Assembly: GCA_026646885.1 (NCBI GenBank)
Contig: JAPKHK010000009.1
Span: 119,002 to 183,001 of the forward strand
Origin: Casimicrobiaceae bacterium
GTDB lineage: Bacteria > Pseudomonadota > Gammaproteobacteria > Burkholderiales > Casimicrobiaceae
Reading direction: 5' to 3'
Length of the DNA: 64,000 nucleotides
The notes below the pieces were generated by a model. That model searched no databases, was not told where the DNA came from, and worked only from the letters and a program-made list of their open reading frames with translations. The position numbers and the translations under genes are program-made. Below, piece after piece: positions 24,599 through 32,775 of the stretch; the stretch's first letter is position 1, and the number at the start of each line of letters is the position of its first letter.

Positions 24599-26029
24599 AT
24601 GTTGGCTTCGACTCTGTTGGCCTTGGCCATAGTCGCCCAGGACCAAATCGCCTTGCGTGCCGCGCCGCGCGAAAACGCGGCGCAACAGGTGGCGCTGTGG
24701 GCTGGCGACAGCCTGGAAGTGCGCGCCGAAAAGGGCGATTACCTGCAAGTCTGGGATCATCGCCGTGAACGCGGCGGCTACGTTCGTGCCAGCACCTTGC
24801 GGCGCATTTCGCTCGAGCCCGAGCGGGCCGCGGAATTGTTGGCGGTATTGCGCTTTCTCAAAGACACGCCGGGCAGCGAGGCTCTTGGCATCGCTTATGC
24901 CGCAGCCTATCTGCGTGCCGCACCCGCCGCCTCGATCGACGGCGAAGTTTTCGCCGCCCTCGGGGCGATGGCCGAGCGTTTGGCCCAGCGCGGCTCCGGT
25001 CTCGCGGGAAAAAACGGCGCGCAGGTGGCGGCGCAATTGGAAGTTGCCGCCGCCTACGGCGTCGCCATGCGCAGCGTGGAGCAGGATGGGCAAGTGCGCC
25101 TGTGTTACGAAGGCGAGGCCTTTCGACGTGTGCTGGCGGTGCCGGGCACCGCGCAGCACAAGGCGCAGGCTGCGCTGGCACTCACTCGGCACGAATGCGT
25201 CTCCCTCTTGCTCACGCCCGAAGAACGCTTGCAGCATGATTTATGGCGCGTGGAGGTGCTCGACCGGATGGAAACCCAAAGCCTCACGCCGCTTTGGCGT
25301 CATCGTCTGAACCTGCGGCGCGCCGGCGTGTGGGCGAGCCTGGCGCATCAATTGGCGCGGCGTCCGCAGACCAAGACCGAAACCGTCGCTTTAGCCGGAA
25401 CGCGCGCGGTGGAGGCCTTGGCGGCTGTGGACCGTGAAGCTTTGGCGGAGGCCGATCTCTCCAGCTACAGCGAGGCCGCGCTGCGGGTAGGCGCTTCGCG
25501 CTGGGCGGTGGAGGCCGGAGCCGAACCTGTGGGCAAGCTGCCGCCCAACCGGCTCGCGCTGCGTCTGGCGCCTGGCAAACCAGGGGAAACCTGCGTGCTG
25601 CTGGTCGATGCCAAGCACGATGTGCAGGCCCCACTGCTCAAGCGCTGCACCTACGGCGTGGTGTGGCCCGCGTCGGCCGAGGCCAACGCCCGCGGCAGCG
25701 CGCTGGCGCTGGCGGTGCAGCCACTCGATACGTGGCGCGAGTTGTGGATGTTTCGCCTCAAGCCTGGCGGCTGGACGGTGGACGTGCTTCCCCCCGCGGC
25801 ACGCGATCCGGGCCTGGGCTACGTCGAATTTGCGGGCTGGAGCAAGCACAAGGAACATCTGCTCGCGGCCCGTGAAGTGAAGCTCGGCGCCCGTTACAAA
25901 AGAAGCTTCGAAGTGTTGAGCCTCAGAACCCTCGGCACGGTGCGCGAGGCCCAAACGCCCGATGCGCTTTCCGAGTTCTATCGGGGCCAAAGCGCGAACT
26001 GGAAGTCGCGCACCGTGGCTTTGCGCTGA
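24599..26029 (+). CDS. SH3-domain protein of unknown function
   Basis: A 476-residue protein with a short hydrophobic leader (MLASTLLALAIVA) and a bacterial SH3 domain at residues about 14-70 (IALRAAPRENA through GGYVRASTLRR). The remainder is Ala/Leu/Arg-rich helical and then beta-type, with no catalytic motif I recognise. A strong ribosome site (TTAAGGAGG) precedes the ATG. Envelope location is likely but the signal is short. It follows the SPFH gene by 45 bp, suggesting joint action at the membrane. Confidence 0.8.
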   Translation: MLASTLLALAIVAQDQIALRAAPRENAAQQVALWAGDSLEVRAEKGDYLQVWDHRRERGGYVRASTLRRISLEPERAAELLAVLRFLKDTPGSEALGIAYAAAYLRAAPAASIDGEVFAALGAMAERLAQRGSGLAGKNGAQVAAQLEVAAAYGVAMRSVEQDGQVRLCYEGEAFRRVLAVPGTAQHKAQAALALTRHECVSLLLTPEERLQHDLWRVEVLDRMETQSLTPLWRHRLNLRRAGVWASLAHQLARRPQTKTETVALAGTRAVEALAAVDREALAEADLSSYSEAALRVGASRWAVEAGAEPVGKLPPNRLALRLAPGKPGETCVLLVDAKHDVQAPLLKRCTYGVVWPASAEANARGSALALAVQPLDTWRELWMFRLKPGGWTVDVLPPAARDPGLGYVEFAGWSKHKEHLLAAREVKLGARYKRSFEVLSLRTLGTVREAQTPDALSEFYRGQSANWKSRTVALR

Positions 26030-26068
26030 GTGCCGGCCATGCCATGTCACCGCCTCAGAAGAGCAGCA

Positions 26069-26287
26069 ATGAATGCGCAAGGCTTTGCCCGCGTCCGCGT
26101 CCGCGGCCGCGGCCGCCCCACTCGATTCGCCTGGTCCGAGGCCTTCGTGCGGCCGGCGCGACAGCTTAGCCAGGTGACGTTGCGCGCACTGTTCGAACCC
26201 TGGTTCTTTCGCGGCAATCGACTGGCCGAGAGACGCCGCGGTCCCTTCAGTTTCATTCCCAGACGCCCGCGCCGGCGCTGGCGTTGA
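26069..26287 (+). CDS. Small Arg-rich hypothetical protein
   Basis: A 72-codon frame rich in Arg (about a quarter of residues) and ending in RRPRRRWR. ATG 26069 follows GAAGAG. It shows no match I recognise, and a GC-rich chance frame is possible, but it lies in the same direction between the SH3 gene (40 bp) and the HicB-like gene (56 bp), leaving no other gene there. A nucleic-acid-binding basic peptide would fit the composition; this is inference only. Confidence 0.35.
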   Translation: MNAQGFARVRVRGRGRPTRFAWSEAFVRPARQLSQVTLRALFEPWFFRGNRLAERRRGPFSFIPRRPRRRWR

Positions 26288-26343
26288 GCGAAAAGCAGGC
26301 GCTTTGAGCGATGTCCTTCCCCAACCCTACTTGGAGTCTTACC

Positions 26344-26676
26344 ATGAACAGCATGAATTACCGCGGCTACACCGCGCGTCTTGCCTACGATGAGCGCGGT
26401 CACATTTTCGTCGGGCGAGTGTTGGGTCTGCGTCAGCCCATCGCTTTTTATGCGCAAACCGTCGAAGGTCTGCGCGTGCAATTTCACGCCGCGATCGACA
26501 GTTATTTACAAACCTGCCTCGACCGCGGCATACGGCCTGAGGAGCCGGTCTCGGGACGCTTGCAACTCCGCCTTGCGCCGGAAATGCACGGCGCGGTGCG
26601 GGTCGCCGCCCAAACCGCGCGCAAGACCGTCAATCAGTGGGTGAGCGACGCACTGGGGCAGGTTTTGCGGGGGTAG
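26344..26676 (+). CDS. HicB-family protein
   Basis: A 110-residue protein of the HicB type. The N-terminal half has the partly degenerate RNase-H-like fold (YTARLAYDERGHIFVGRV) that in antitoxins contacts HicA. The C-terminal half is a ribbon-helix-helix (LQLRLAPEMHGAV, ending in TVNQWVSDALGQVL) for DNA binding. No hicA toxin gene is adjacent, so it may be an orphan regulator. TTGGAG precedes the ATG. The last 74 bp recur at 28527-28600, past a lower-GC insertion. Confidence 0.8.
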   Translation: MNSMNYRGYTARLAYDERGHIFVGRVLGLRQPIAFYAQTVEGLRVQFHAAIDSYLQTCLDRGIRPEEPVSGRLQLRLAPEMHGAVRVAAQTARKTVNQWVSDALGQVLRG

Positions 26677-26751
26677 CGATGCAGCACTTCGCAGGCAAGC
26701 CTCGCCGCGCTGCACGTGTCAATGGATTGGCAAATGACTGGTTTGTTTTGG

Positions 26752-27378
26752 TCAACTCCAAGGCCCGTTCGGTCGTGTGCACCAAGCAACACCTTCTTCG
26801 ATCCAACCTTGCGCCTTCATTTCCTCCACCGTTTGGCGGGACGTGGTGTAGCGGTGATTGCTGTCGATGCCGCGTTCAAAGCCGCGGTTGTAGAGCCGAT
26901 AGACCGCGGCGGTGGCGGTGTCCCTTTCCGTGCGTGGGCAGGTACCATCGCTACCGGCAGGAATCACGCCGAAACCGATCCCTTCGTAATTCAACTTCGG
27001 TGCGCCCGGAGGCAGCGTTGCGGCCAGGCTCTTGAGCCATTCGCATTCGGCTCCGCTGCTCGTAAAGAAGTGGCTGTTCGGGCCTGGAGATACGGAGCCG
27101 TAGAAGCGACAAACGCCAATGAACAGGAAGGATAGCTGGCTTTCCTCCCAAAAAGTCTGCCCGGTTCTTACCCAACCGGGCCCCGCTCCGCCTTGATCGA
27201 TGAAGTGAGCCTCGTCTTGGCCGGCGAAAAAGTAGTGGTCGAGCTGGGTATTATGGAACTCGACGATTTGCTCCGGGTTTATGAATAGCGCGCTGGCAAT
27301 ACCGGCGTGAGCGGCAAGCAAGAACGCCAGGCAAGATGTCGCGGCCTTGAGGAAATGGGTTTTCTCGTGAGTAGGCAT
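26752..27378 (-). CDS. Secreted single-domain DUF5648-type protein
   Basis: A 208-residue protein: signal peptide (residues about 1-30, ending HAGIASA), then one DUF5648-type domain through the end. The characteristic elements are VEFHNTQLDHYFFA, GGAGPGWVRTG, VCRFYG, GPNSHFFT, LNYEGIGF, VYRLYN and NHRYTTS, then a final GW..EGV..C. Function of the domain is unknown; it is seen in secreted and surface proteins. ATG 27378 lies 2 bp after the stop of the upstream gene; ATG 27390, overlapping that stop, is equally in frame. Coupled translation with the upstream gene is likely. Two further copies of the domain lie in this window at about 34.9 and 44.7 kb. Confidence 0.82.
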   Translation of the reverse strand: MPTHEKTHFLKAATSCLAFLLAAHAGIASALFINPEQIVEFHNTQLDHYFFAGQDEAHFIDQGGAGPGWVRTGQTFWEESQLSFLFIGVCRFYGSVSPGPNSHFFTSSGAECEWLKSLAATLPPGAPKLNYEGIGFGVIPAGSDGTCPRTERDTATAAVYRLYNRGFERGIDSNHRYTTSRQTVEEMKAQGWIEEGVAWCTRPNGPWS

Positions 27379-27380
27379 GA

Positions 27381-28277
27381 TCAGAACCATCCGGTCGTGA
27401 CATTAAAAAATTGCAGCCGGTAGTCTGGATAGCTCAACTGCCCATCTCCTCCCGTGATTCCGAAAAGAACGCCTCCCTGGTTAGGATCCCAATAGGGACG
27501 TTGCGCTGAGGTATCTATTGCTGGGGAGGTGAATATCGTCTGCCCGTTGCGCGTGATCCAGTAGGCGACCCACTGGTTGGTATTGGCGTGCAACGTGTAA
27601 TTGGTGGTCAGGCTATCGACAAGCAACCCGGCTGGAGTGCAGCTTGTCGGGTAGAGTGAATTGCTGGGATGATAAAAAGATTCGATCTCTCCAAAATAGG
27701 CGGGGTTACTAACTGGACCGCAGCCGGCACCCGGCAGAGACGACTTGCCCAGTAGCATTCCGTTCCCTTTTAGTCCCTGGTGCATGGGATCCGTGCCATC
27801 AAAGATCAGCGAATGTGCGACGTGCTCAACCGTGCCGCTGAATCCGGTAGACCAGAGATTGAAGTTGGACCAATGAGTTGTCTTCCCCTGCGGGCGATTT
27901 CCCGTGGTCCAGAAGCCGCCATAGGTGTAACCATTGAACCGCATGATGGTGAAGTTGCTCGGCACCGAGGGGAGCGGGCCACCCTGCTTCGTGTCGTCCG
28001 CGAGCGCTTGGCTCTTTGGCGCCTCGGCCTCGTCCGGATCGGGGAGAAACGCAAGGGTAACTCCCTTGGCTTGGAGTTCAGCAATCTCGGGAGGTGCGAC
28101 TGGCCGTTTCTTAACGCGAAGTTCGCCGGTGACGGGATGCTTATCGATCACAGCCGTAAACGCTGCGCCATTGCTTGCGCGCATCAAATGGACGGGAGCG
28201 CTGGCTGTTGCGCGGTAGTCAATCGGCTCCTGGGCCCCGGCTGCGAAGGTGACAACGCTTGCCGCGAGGCCAATCAA
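27381..28277 (-). CDS. Secreted protein of unknown function, start out of frame with best ATG
   Basis: A 298-codon frame that opens at TTG 28277 inside what looks like the middle of a signal peptide (LIGLAASVVTFAAGAQ). The mature part is rich in aromatic, Gly and Asn residues, beta-type, with two cysteines near the centre, and matches no family I recognise. A much better start is ATG 28329, 5 nt after a perfect GGAGG. The two are separated by a run of ten C on the coding strand; one more C would join them into a complete signal peptide. The gene may therefore be switched by slippage or misassembled at the homopolymer. It is visibly lower in GC than its neighbours, suggesting acquisition. Confidence 0.7.
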   Translation of the reverse strand: MIGLAASVVTFAAGAQEPIDYRATASAPVHLMRASNGAAFTAVIDKHPVTGELRVKKRPVAPPEIAELQAKGVTLAFLPDPDEAEAPKSQALADDTKQGGPLPSVPSNFTIMRFNGYTYGGFWTTGNRPQGKTTHWSNFNLWSTGFSGTVEHVAHSLIFDGTDPMHQGLKGNGMLLGKSSLPGAGCGPVSNPAYFGEIESFYHPSNSLYPTSCTPAGLLVDSLTTNYTLHANTNQWVAYWITRNGQTIFTSPAIDTSAQRPYWDPNQGGVLFGITGGDGQLSYPDYRLQFFNVTTGWF

Positions 28278-28312
28278 GAAAGTGTGGTGGTTGAACCGGG
28301 AAGTGCGGGGGT

Positions 28313-28322
28313 GGGGGGGGGG
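28313..28322. repeat. G10 homopolymer in the 5' end of a secreted-protein gene
   Basis: Ten consecutive G on the + strand (C10 on the coding strand), preceded by five G and one T (28307-28312). It lies between ATG 28329 with its GGAGG and the open frame. With 11 (or 8) C the two are in frame; with 10 they are not. Tracts like this are prone to slippage in replication and to base-count errors in sequencing. Confidence 0.85.
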
Positions 28323-28526
28323 TGAACATCAATGCCTCCGCTGATTGATCCGTGGTTGTCGCACGCAATTGCATGCCAAAGGCATGATACATGATAGTCC
28401 GTAGTGGAGGTCAATAAATGGCGCGACGAAAATCGGCATTTGGAATGCAGAATAGTCAGTCGACAATATCCCGCTGATGCTGTTCCGGCGGCGAGAACTG
28501 TGTCCGCCGCTGCGGGGTGGACTTCC

Positions 28527-28600
28527 TCGCCGCCCAAGCCGCGCGCAGGACCGTCAATCAGTGGGTGTGCGAAGCACTGGGGCAGGCCTTGCGGGGTTGA
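28527..28600 (+). pseudogene. 3' fragment of a second HicB-family gene
   Basis: These 74 bp are about 88 percent identical by eye to the last 74 bp of the HicB gene at 26603-26676, and stay open to the stop (AARRTVNQWVCEALGQAL). The sequence before it (28380-28526) is low in GC and shows no HicB N-terminal half. It is thus a broken paralogue or the far end of an insertion into a duplicated hicB. Confidence 0.7.
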
Positions 28601-28606
28601 GTGCGG

Positions 28607-29770
28607 TCAGGCGCTGTGGCGGGCGTAGCAGAGGTCGTATTGCGCGGCATCGTCGGATAACAGGGCTTCGATGAGTTCTTGGCGGGAGCCAATTCCGAGG
28701 CGATCGACCATCTCTTTGTTGTCGCTCTTGAGCGTGTTGATGGTGATGCCCAGCACTTGGGCAAGCTGCGCGATGTTGGGGTTGCGCGCGCCGGCCACGG
28801 CAATGCGCTTTTCTCGCGGGCTGAGCGGCCAGCCGGCAAGACGCCGGGCGACGGTGATGTCCACGGCCTCGAAATAGCGCAAGCTGACGGCTACCCCCGA
28901 TCCTGCGGCGTCGCTGTGATGCGGCAGCTTTTCGAGAAAGAAATCGAAGCGCCCCCAGGGCTGGTCGATTGGCAGACGCTGCCGCATCTCTCCCGCGTCG
29001 TGTTCGAAAAGTCGACGCGCCGCCTCGCGCACCGTGTCGGGCAGTGCCAACCAATCCGGGCGTGCCCATTCCAGGGAGTGCATGTTGGCGCCGCCCAGCA
29101 GATAGATCAGGCGTGCACCCTCCTGACTGCGCGCGGACATCGAACCATGGGCCTAAATGAGCAGATTGGTTTCGGCTACGGCATTCATGTCGCTCGTGGG
29201 CAAAGCGGACAAGGAGTTGTTCTTGCTGTCGAGCGTGGCCAGCGCGTCGGCCGCATGCTGCAAACTCGCTTGCTCGTTGTCAGTGAAAGGGCCGGCGGCT
29301 TTCTGCCGGTAGGCGCTGAGAAATCCTCGGCGCTCGCCATCGGCTATAGCGACCGGGGCCATCGCCAGCCAGCGCACGCCTTGCGAGGCAAAGACTTCCT
29401 CGCAAAAATCCAGGGCTTCAGAGTCGGGTCCGGCGATGCGTTCGCGCAGGCCTTCGCCACGGTCTTCCCATTGCTCGCGAAGCGGAAAAATGCGAAACAC
29501 GGCCTCCAGGTTCGACGCCCACCAGCGGTAGGCAGGCAGATTAGTTTGCTCGCTCATGAAAGCGAGCGGCTGCAATTGCGCGTCGGTCCAGCCAAAACCG
29601 CCGAACTTGCATTGCACGCGCTGCCGCCCGATGGGCAGAACGCTCGGCATCAAGGCCAAGCTCGGGTAAGGCAGCTCCGTCAGCCCGCGCAGGTGATCGA
29701 GCCACTCGCGCTCGGAGCTGAAGGCGGGGTCGATCTGCAAATGCGGGAAGTTCTACAAAAAGTACTTCAT
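28607..29770 (-). pseudogene. LuxR-type transcriptional regulator with two in-frame TAG codons
   Basis: From ATG 29770 the frame runs 387 codons to 28607 and is broken twice by TAG. The first, at 29755-29753, comes right after MKYFL and before NFPHLQIDPAF. The second, at 29155-29153, comes after NLLI and before AHGSMSARSQEGA. All three pieces are in one frame. The N-terminal part (residues about 10-200) is a sensor-like domain; the C-terminal part ends in a LuxR helix-turn-helix (LSPREKRIAVAGA, ITINTLKSDNKEMVDRLG). The best reading is one regulator gene with two CAG-to-TAG changes. If cells use TTG 29740 and ATG 29140, it would be two short proteins of 195 and 177 residues. No gene it obviously controls is adjacent. 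Confidence 0.65.
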
Positions 29771-30093
29771 AAAGCTGTGGATTGCGCGACGTTAGGTCGG
29801 GGGGACGATTAGGCCCGCTATTGTTTTGCGTGGTATGCAAGTTTGCCTGGGGTTGCCTCTTTCTGCTTGGCACCCCCACCGCAGTGGGGTGTCGCCGGGT
29901 GCATCGAACCGAACCGCTTAGGTAATAGTAGGGGTAACGCCCCACCGCAGTGGGGTGTCGCCGGGTGCATCGAACCGATAGATTCGTGCTCAACTGGGAA
30001 GCGCGAAACCGCGATGTATTGCAAAGCTCAATGGCACCTCGGGGGGGCGATAAATCCGCATTCTGCGGAGGGTTTGTCAAAGAAGGAGTATGG
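29771..30093. other. Intergenic region with repeat pair, no supported gene
   Basis: About 320 bp, lower in GC than most of the window. It holds the 39-bp direct repeat pair described separately. Short frames across it (for example 29818-30080 on either strand) arise from the repeats and show no family features or ribosome sites. AGAAGGAG near 30081 belongs to the next gene. Confidence 0.6.
29874..29978. repeat. Two 39-bp direct repeats with internal hairpin
   Basis: Identical 39-bp copies at 29874-29912 and 29940-29978, separated by 27 bp. Each begins with a perfect hairpin (CCCCAC-CGCA-GTGGGG) followed by TGTCGCCGGGTGCATCGAA. No third copy is seen in the window and no cas gene is present. 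A REP/BIME-like dispersed element is a reasonable guess. Confidence 0.8.
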
Positions 30094-30336
30094 ATGAAAA
30101 AGAAACCGATCGGGTTTGTGGCAAGATGTCCTTGTGGCGAAATCGTCAGTGCGACGCACTACGATGAGACTGACCGCCGTGAGGCAGGCCGCATACTTGG
30201 GCAATGGCTATCGGAAGGGCGCACCGTAGAACCAAGGTTCGAAGGCTCATGGAGTGCCGTACTGGGAACCTGTTGCTGCGGGGAGGTTTCTGACCTCGAA
30301 ACTACGGCTCGACTCTTTCTGCGTGATGCCGGATAG
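30094..30336 (+). CDS. Small Cys-rich hypothetical protein
   Basis: An 80-residue protein with CPCGE near the N-terminus and CCCGE near the C-terminus around a conserved-looking middle (RREAGRILGQWLSEG, VEPRFEGSW). Four or more clustered cysteines suggest a metal site. I recall similar small proteins in proteobacterial phages and genomic islands, but no function is known. AGAAGGAG lies just upstream of the ATG. It sits alone between the repeat pair and the convergent caspase-like gene, in keeping with an accessory region. Confidence 0.65.
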   Translation: MKKKPIGFVARCPCGEIVSATHYDETDRREAGRILGQWLSEGRTVEPRFEGSWSAVLGTCCCGEVSDLETTARLFLRDAG

Positions 30337-30406
30337 CACGTGCCGCCTCGCAGCGATATGCGGAGAAATCCGGCTTCCGTGTAAGCCTCGCAGCCCTAAC
30401 CCTCGT

Positions 30407-31870
30407 TCATCTCTTACGCACAAACATGAAGTCCCCGCCCTGATGCCCGGCCTGGCGGATGTCGGCGAACTGCGGCACTTGTTCGGAATTGACCGCCACG
30501 GGGCGCCGGAGATCGGCGAAAAGCGAAGTGCCGTCGAGCACGCCGGAGTTGGTCTTTAGCGCCTCGATCAGCGCCGCGGCGAAGGGGGAGTGCCCGCCGC
30601 CGGCGGAATCGGCCACCGGCTCGAGGCCGCCCGAGGCGATGATTTGGCGTGCCTTGCGCGTGGTCATGCGCTTGATGTAGTCCTGGTCCTTGGTGGCTTT
30701 TTCGGGAATGCCGCGGGTCAGGGTGCCGGAGAAGCAGCTATCGGCGATGATCATGACGTGTTTTGCTCTCAGCGCGCGCAGGGCGTCGCGCAGGGTGTCG
30801 TTGGACACCCATTGCGTGCGCTTGTCTTCCTTGGCGTCCACTGGCAACCAAAAGCCTTTGTCGGCCTCTTTGTCGAGCCAGCCGTGGCCGGCGTAGTAGA
30901 TCAAGAGATTGTCCTGGTCCTTGAGCTTGGCGCGATAGTCATCGAGGATTTCGACGATGTCGGCGCGGGTGGCATCGGTCATCAATTTGACGTCGAAGTT
31001 GTAAGCCGATTTGAGCATGTCGGCGACCGCTTTGGCGTCGTTGATGGCGGTGTCGAGTTTGGGCAGATGACGGTAGGCATTGTTGCCGATCACCAGGGCA
31101 TGATAGCGGCCGAAATCGATGCCGGGAACCGCCGCGGAACGCGAGCCCGCTTGCGGCGTGGCAGCCGCCACAATTGCGGGCGGCGTGAGCAAGGCGGAGC
31201 GCTGCTTGTCGTATTCCGCCTTGGTGATGAGCTTCTTCTTCTTCGCGCTTTCCAAGGCCGCGAGCTGCTGGTCGAGTGTTGCGGCTTGCGGCTTGCCAGC
31301 CCCTTCCGCCAGGGCGATCTTCTGCTCCACGGCGGCATTGGGCAGGCGCGACAGGGAGGCGCGGAAGGCGGCCACCGCTTCCGCGCTGCGGCCCATGGCC
31401 AAAAGCAAATCGCCCTTCGCGGCGAGCAGCTTGGGATCGTCGGGTTTCACCCGCAACGCCTGCTCACAACCCAAAAGTGCGGACTCGCCGGTGAGACGAG
31501 TGCAGCGCGTTTCGGCCAAGGCGACGTCGATCTCCGAGGCGCCGGCGCTACGCTCCTTGCGCGCGAGCCAGGCGGCTTCCTCGGCCATGCTCTCGACTTC
31601 GTGCCGCCGCTGCAGAAGACCGGCGTCCTTGGGGCTTCGCGCCAAAGCCGCTTCCAGTGCGGCCTTGGCGCGTTCATAGTGCTTGGCGCTGATCCAAGGA
31701 TCTACGAGCTGCAAAACTTCGCGCGCGCTAGCCGTCGCAATTGCGTTGCGGCAAGCGGGTTCCAGTTCCGGCGCACCTTCGGGCTGGCAAACATCGAGAG
31801 GAGCGGCCGCCGCTTCGCCCAGGGCAAGACCCAAGGCAGCGAGCAAGCAGGCGAGGCGCGAAGTGTTCAT
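30407..31870 (-). CDS. Secreted caspase-like (peptidase C14) protein
   Basis: A 487-residue protein with a signal peptide (residues about 1-23), a helical TPR-like region (about 50-200), a short SHOCT-like helix (KKKLITKAEYDKQRSALL) and a C-terminal caspase fold (about 245-480). The catalytic dyad is present: His in YYAGHGW and Cys in IADSCFSG. ALVIGNNAYRHLPKL starts the fold. Orthocaspases of this sort cleave after Arg or Lys and have been tied to stress, development or defence, but a periplasmic one with TPRs is most likely an envelope protease. The lipoprotein gene upstream (24 bp) shares its transcript. Confidence 0.88.
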   Translation of the reverse strand: MNTSRLACLLAALGLALGEAAAAPLDVCQPEGAPELEPACRNAIATASAREVLQLVDPWISAKHYERAKAALEAALARSPKDAGLLQRRHEVESMAEEAAWLARKERSAGASEIDVALAETRCTRLTGESALLGCEQALRVKPDDPKLLAAKGDLLLAMGRSAEAVAAFRASLSRLPNAAVEQKIALAEGAGKPQAATLDQQLAALESAKKKKLITKAEYDKQRSALLTPPAIVAAATPQAGSRSAAVPGIDFGRYHALVIGNNAYRHLPKLDTAINDAKAVADMLKSAYNFDVKLMTDATRADIVEILDDYRAKLKDQDNLLIYYAGHGWLDKEADKGFWLPVDAKEDKRTQWVSNDTLRDALRALRAKHVMIIADSCFSGTLTRGIPEKATKDQDYIKRMTTRKARQIIASGGLEPVADSAGGGHSPFAAALIEALKTNSGVLDGTSLFADLRRPVAVNSEQVPQFADIRQAGHQGGDFMFVRKR

Positions 31871-31894
31871 GATACAGTCCTCCAGAAGGCTTCC

Positions 31895-32593
31895 TCAGTA
31901 ATTGCCTCCCCGGCGCGAACTTTGCAGGTCCGGGTTGTAGGCCCATTCACCCGAGGGGAGGCGAATAATGCCAAAGAGGTAACGCTGGGCGATGGGTTGA
32001 TAGGGCGGCGACTCGGCAGCCAGGAGTCCATCGAGCTGCGTGCGTGCCGCGCCCAGCTGACTCGCCAGTTTGTCGGCGCGCTGGCGAACTTCTTCGGCGT
32101 AAGCGACGACTTGCGCCAGATCCTTCGACTGCCGGGCATCACGCGAAAGTATGGCCAGCACCTGTGCTTCCTGGCGCAAGGGTTTCAGCGCCGCAATGAC
32201 TGTGGGGAGCCCCGCCTTGAGGTTGGCGCTGACGTCCTTGACTTCGGCGGCGAAACCGAGGTGGTCCGCCGAACTATCGAGTGATTTCATCAGTCCGTAG
32301 CCCAAGCCCGGACCCTGCTTCTCCAAGGCCGGATTGAGCGCATGCAGGACATGACCGAGGTGGAGCTTGACTTCTTTCATGTCGCGGGCGCCGGCGACGG
32401 CATAACCGGCGTGCTCGGCGACGATTTTTGCTTCTTGCTGGGCAATCTCGAACAAACCCTTTTTGCCCGGGGTATCCGGCCAGGCGGTCACGGCGTGGCC
32501 GACATGGACATGAGCGATGCTGGGCAGTTGTACACTGACACAAGCGGCGAGCCCCAGAGCGGCCAAGGCCGCAATCGACAGCTGGCGAATCAT
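31895..32593 (-). CDS. Lipoprotein of unknown function
   Basis: A 232-residue protein with a lipoprotein signal (MIRQLSIAALAALGLAAC, lipidation at Cys18), then mainly helical sequence and a C-terminal YLFGIIRLPSGEWAYNPDL. No family is recognised. ATG 32593 is chosen over longer frames because it follows GGGAGG and starts the lipobox. It is paired with the caspase-like gene downstream, so it may anchor or control that protein; this is inference from order only. Confidence 0.8.
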   Translation of the reverse strand: MIRQLSIAALAALGLAACVSVQLPSIAHVHVGHAVTAWPDTPGKKGLFEIAQQEAKIVAEHAGYAVAGARDMKEVKLHLGHVLHALNPALEKQGPGLGYGLMKSLDSSADHLGFAAEVKDVSANLKAGLPTVIAALKPLRQEAQVLAILSRDARQSKDLAQVVAYAEEVRQRADKLASQLGAARTQLDGLLAAESPPYQPIAQRYLFGIIRLPSGEWAYNPDLQSSRRGGNY

Positions 32594-32775
32594 GTAATAC
32601 CTCCCATCTTCTTGCGGAAACCCCGGTTTGCCGCGGTTTCCCGGTAATTGGACACAGGGTGCAGCAAATTGAGCATAATCCCCGCTGACGGCGATTACAA
32701 CCCGTGCCAGCGACCTTAGTGCTATGTGGCGGCTCCAGGTGGCCCGGTTCAGCCTGAATTGTGGAGGATCGTGAT

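Noticed and set aside
23711..25237. 508-codon minus-strand frame spanning the SPFH and SH3 genes
   Set aside because: It crosses two well-supported genes and the gap between them; composition is that of a reversed coiled coil.
29153..29755. Pyrrolysine or general TAG recoding in the LuxR-type gene
   Set aside because: Other genes in the window end normally in TAG, and no pyl genes are seen.
29874..29978. CRISPR array
   Set aside because: Only two repeats and one 27-bp spacer, with an unusually long repeat and no cas genes in the window.
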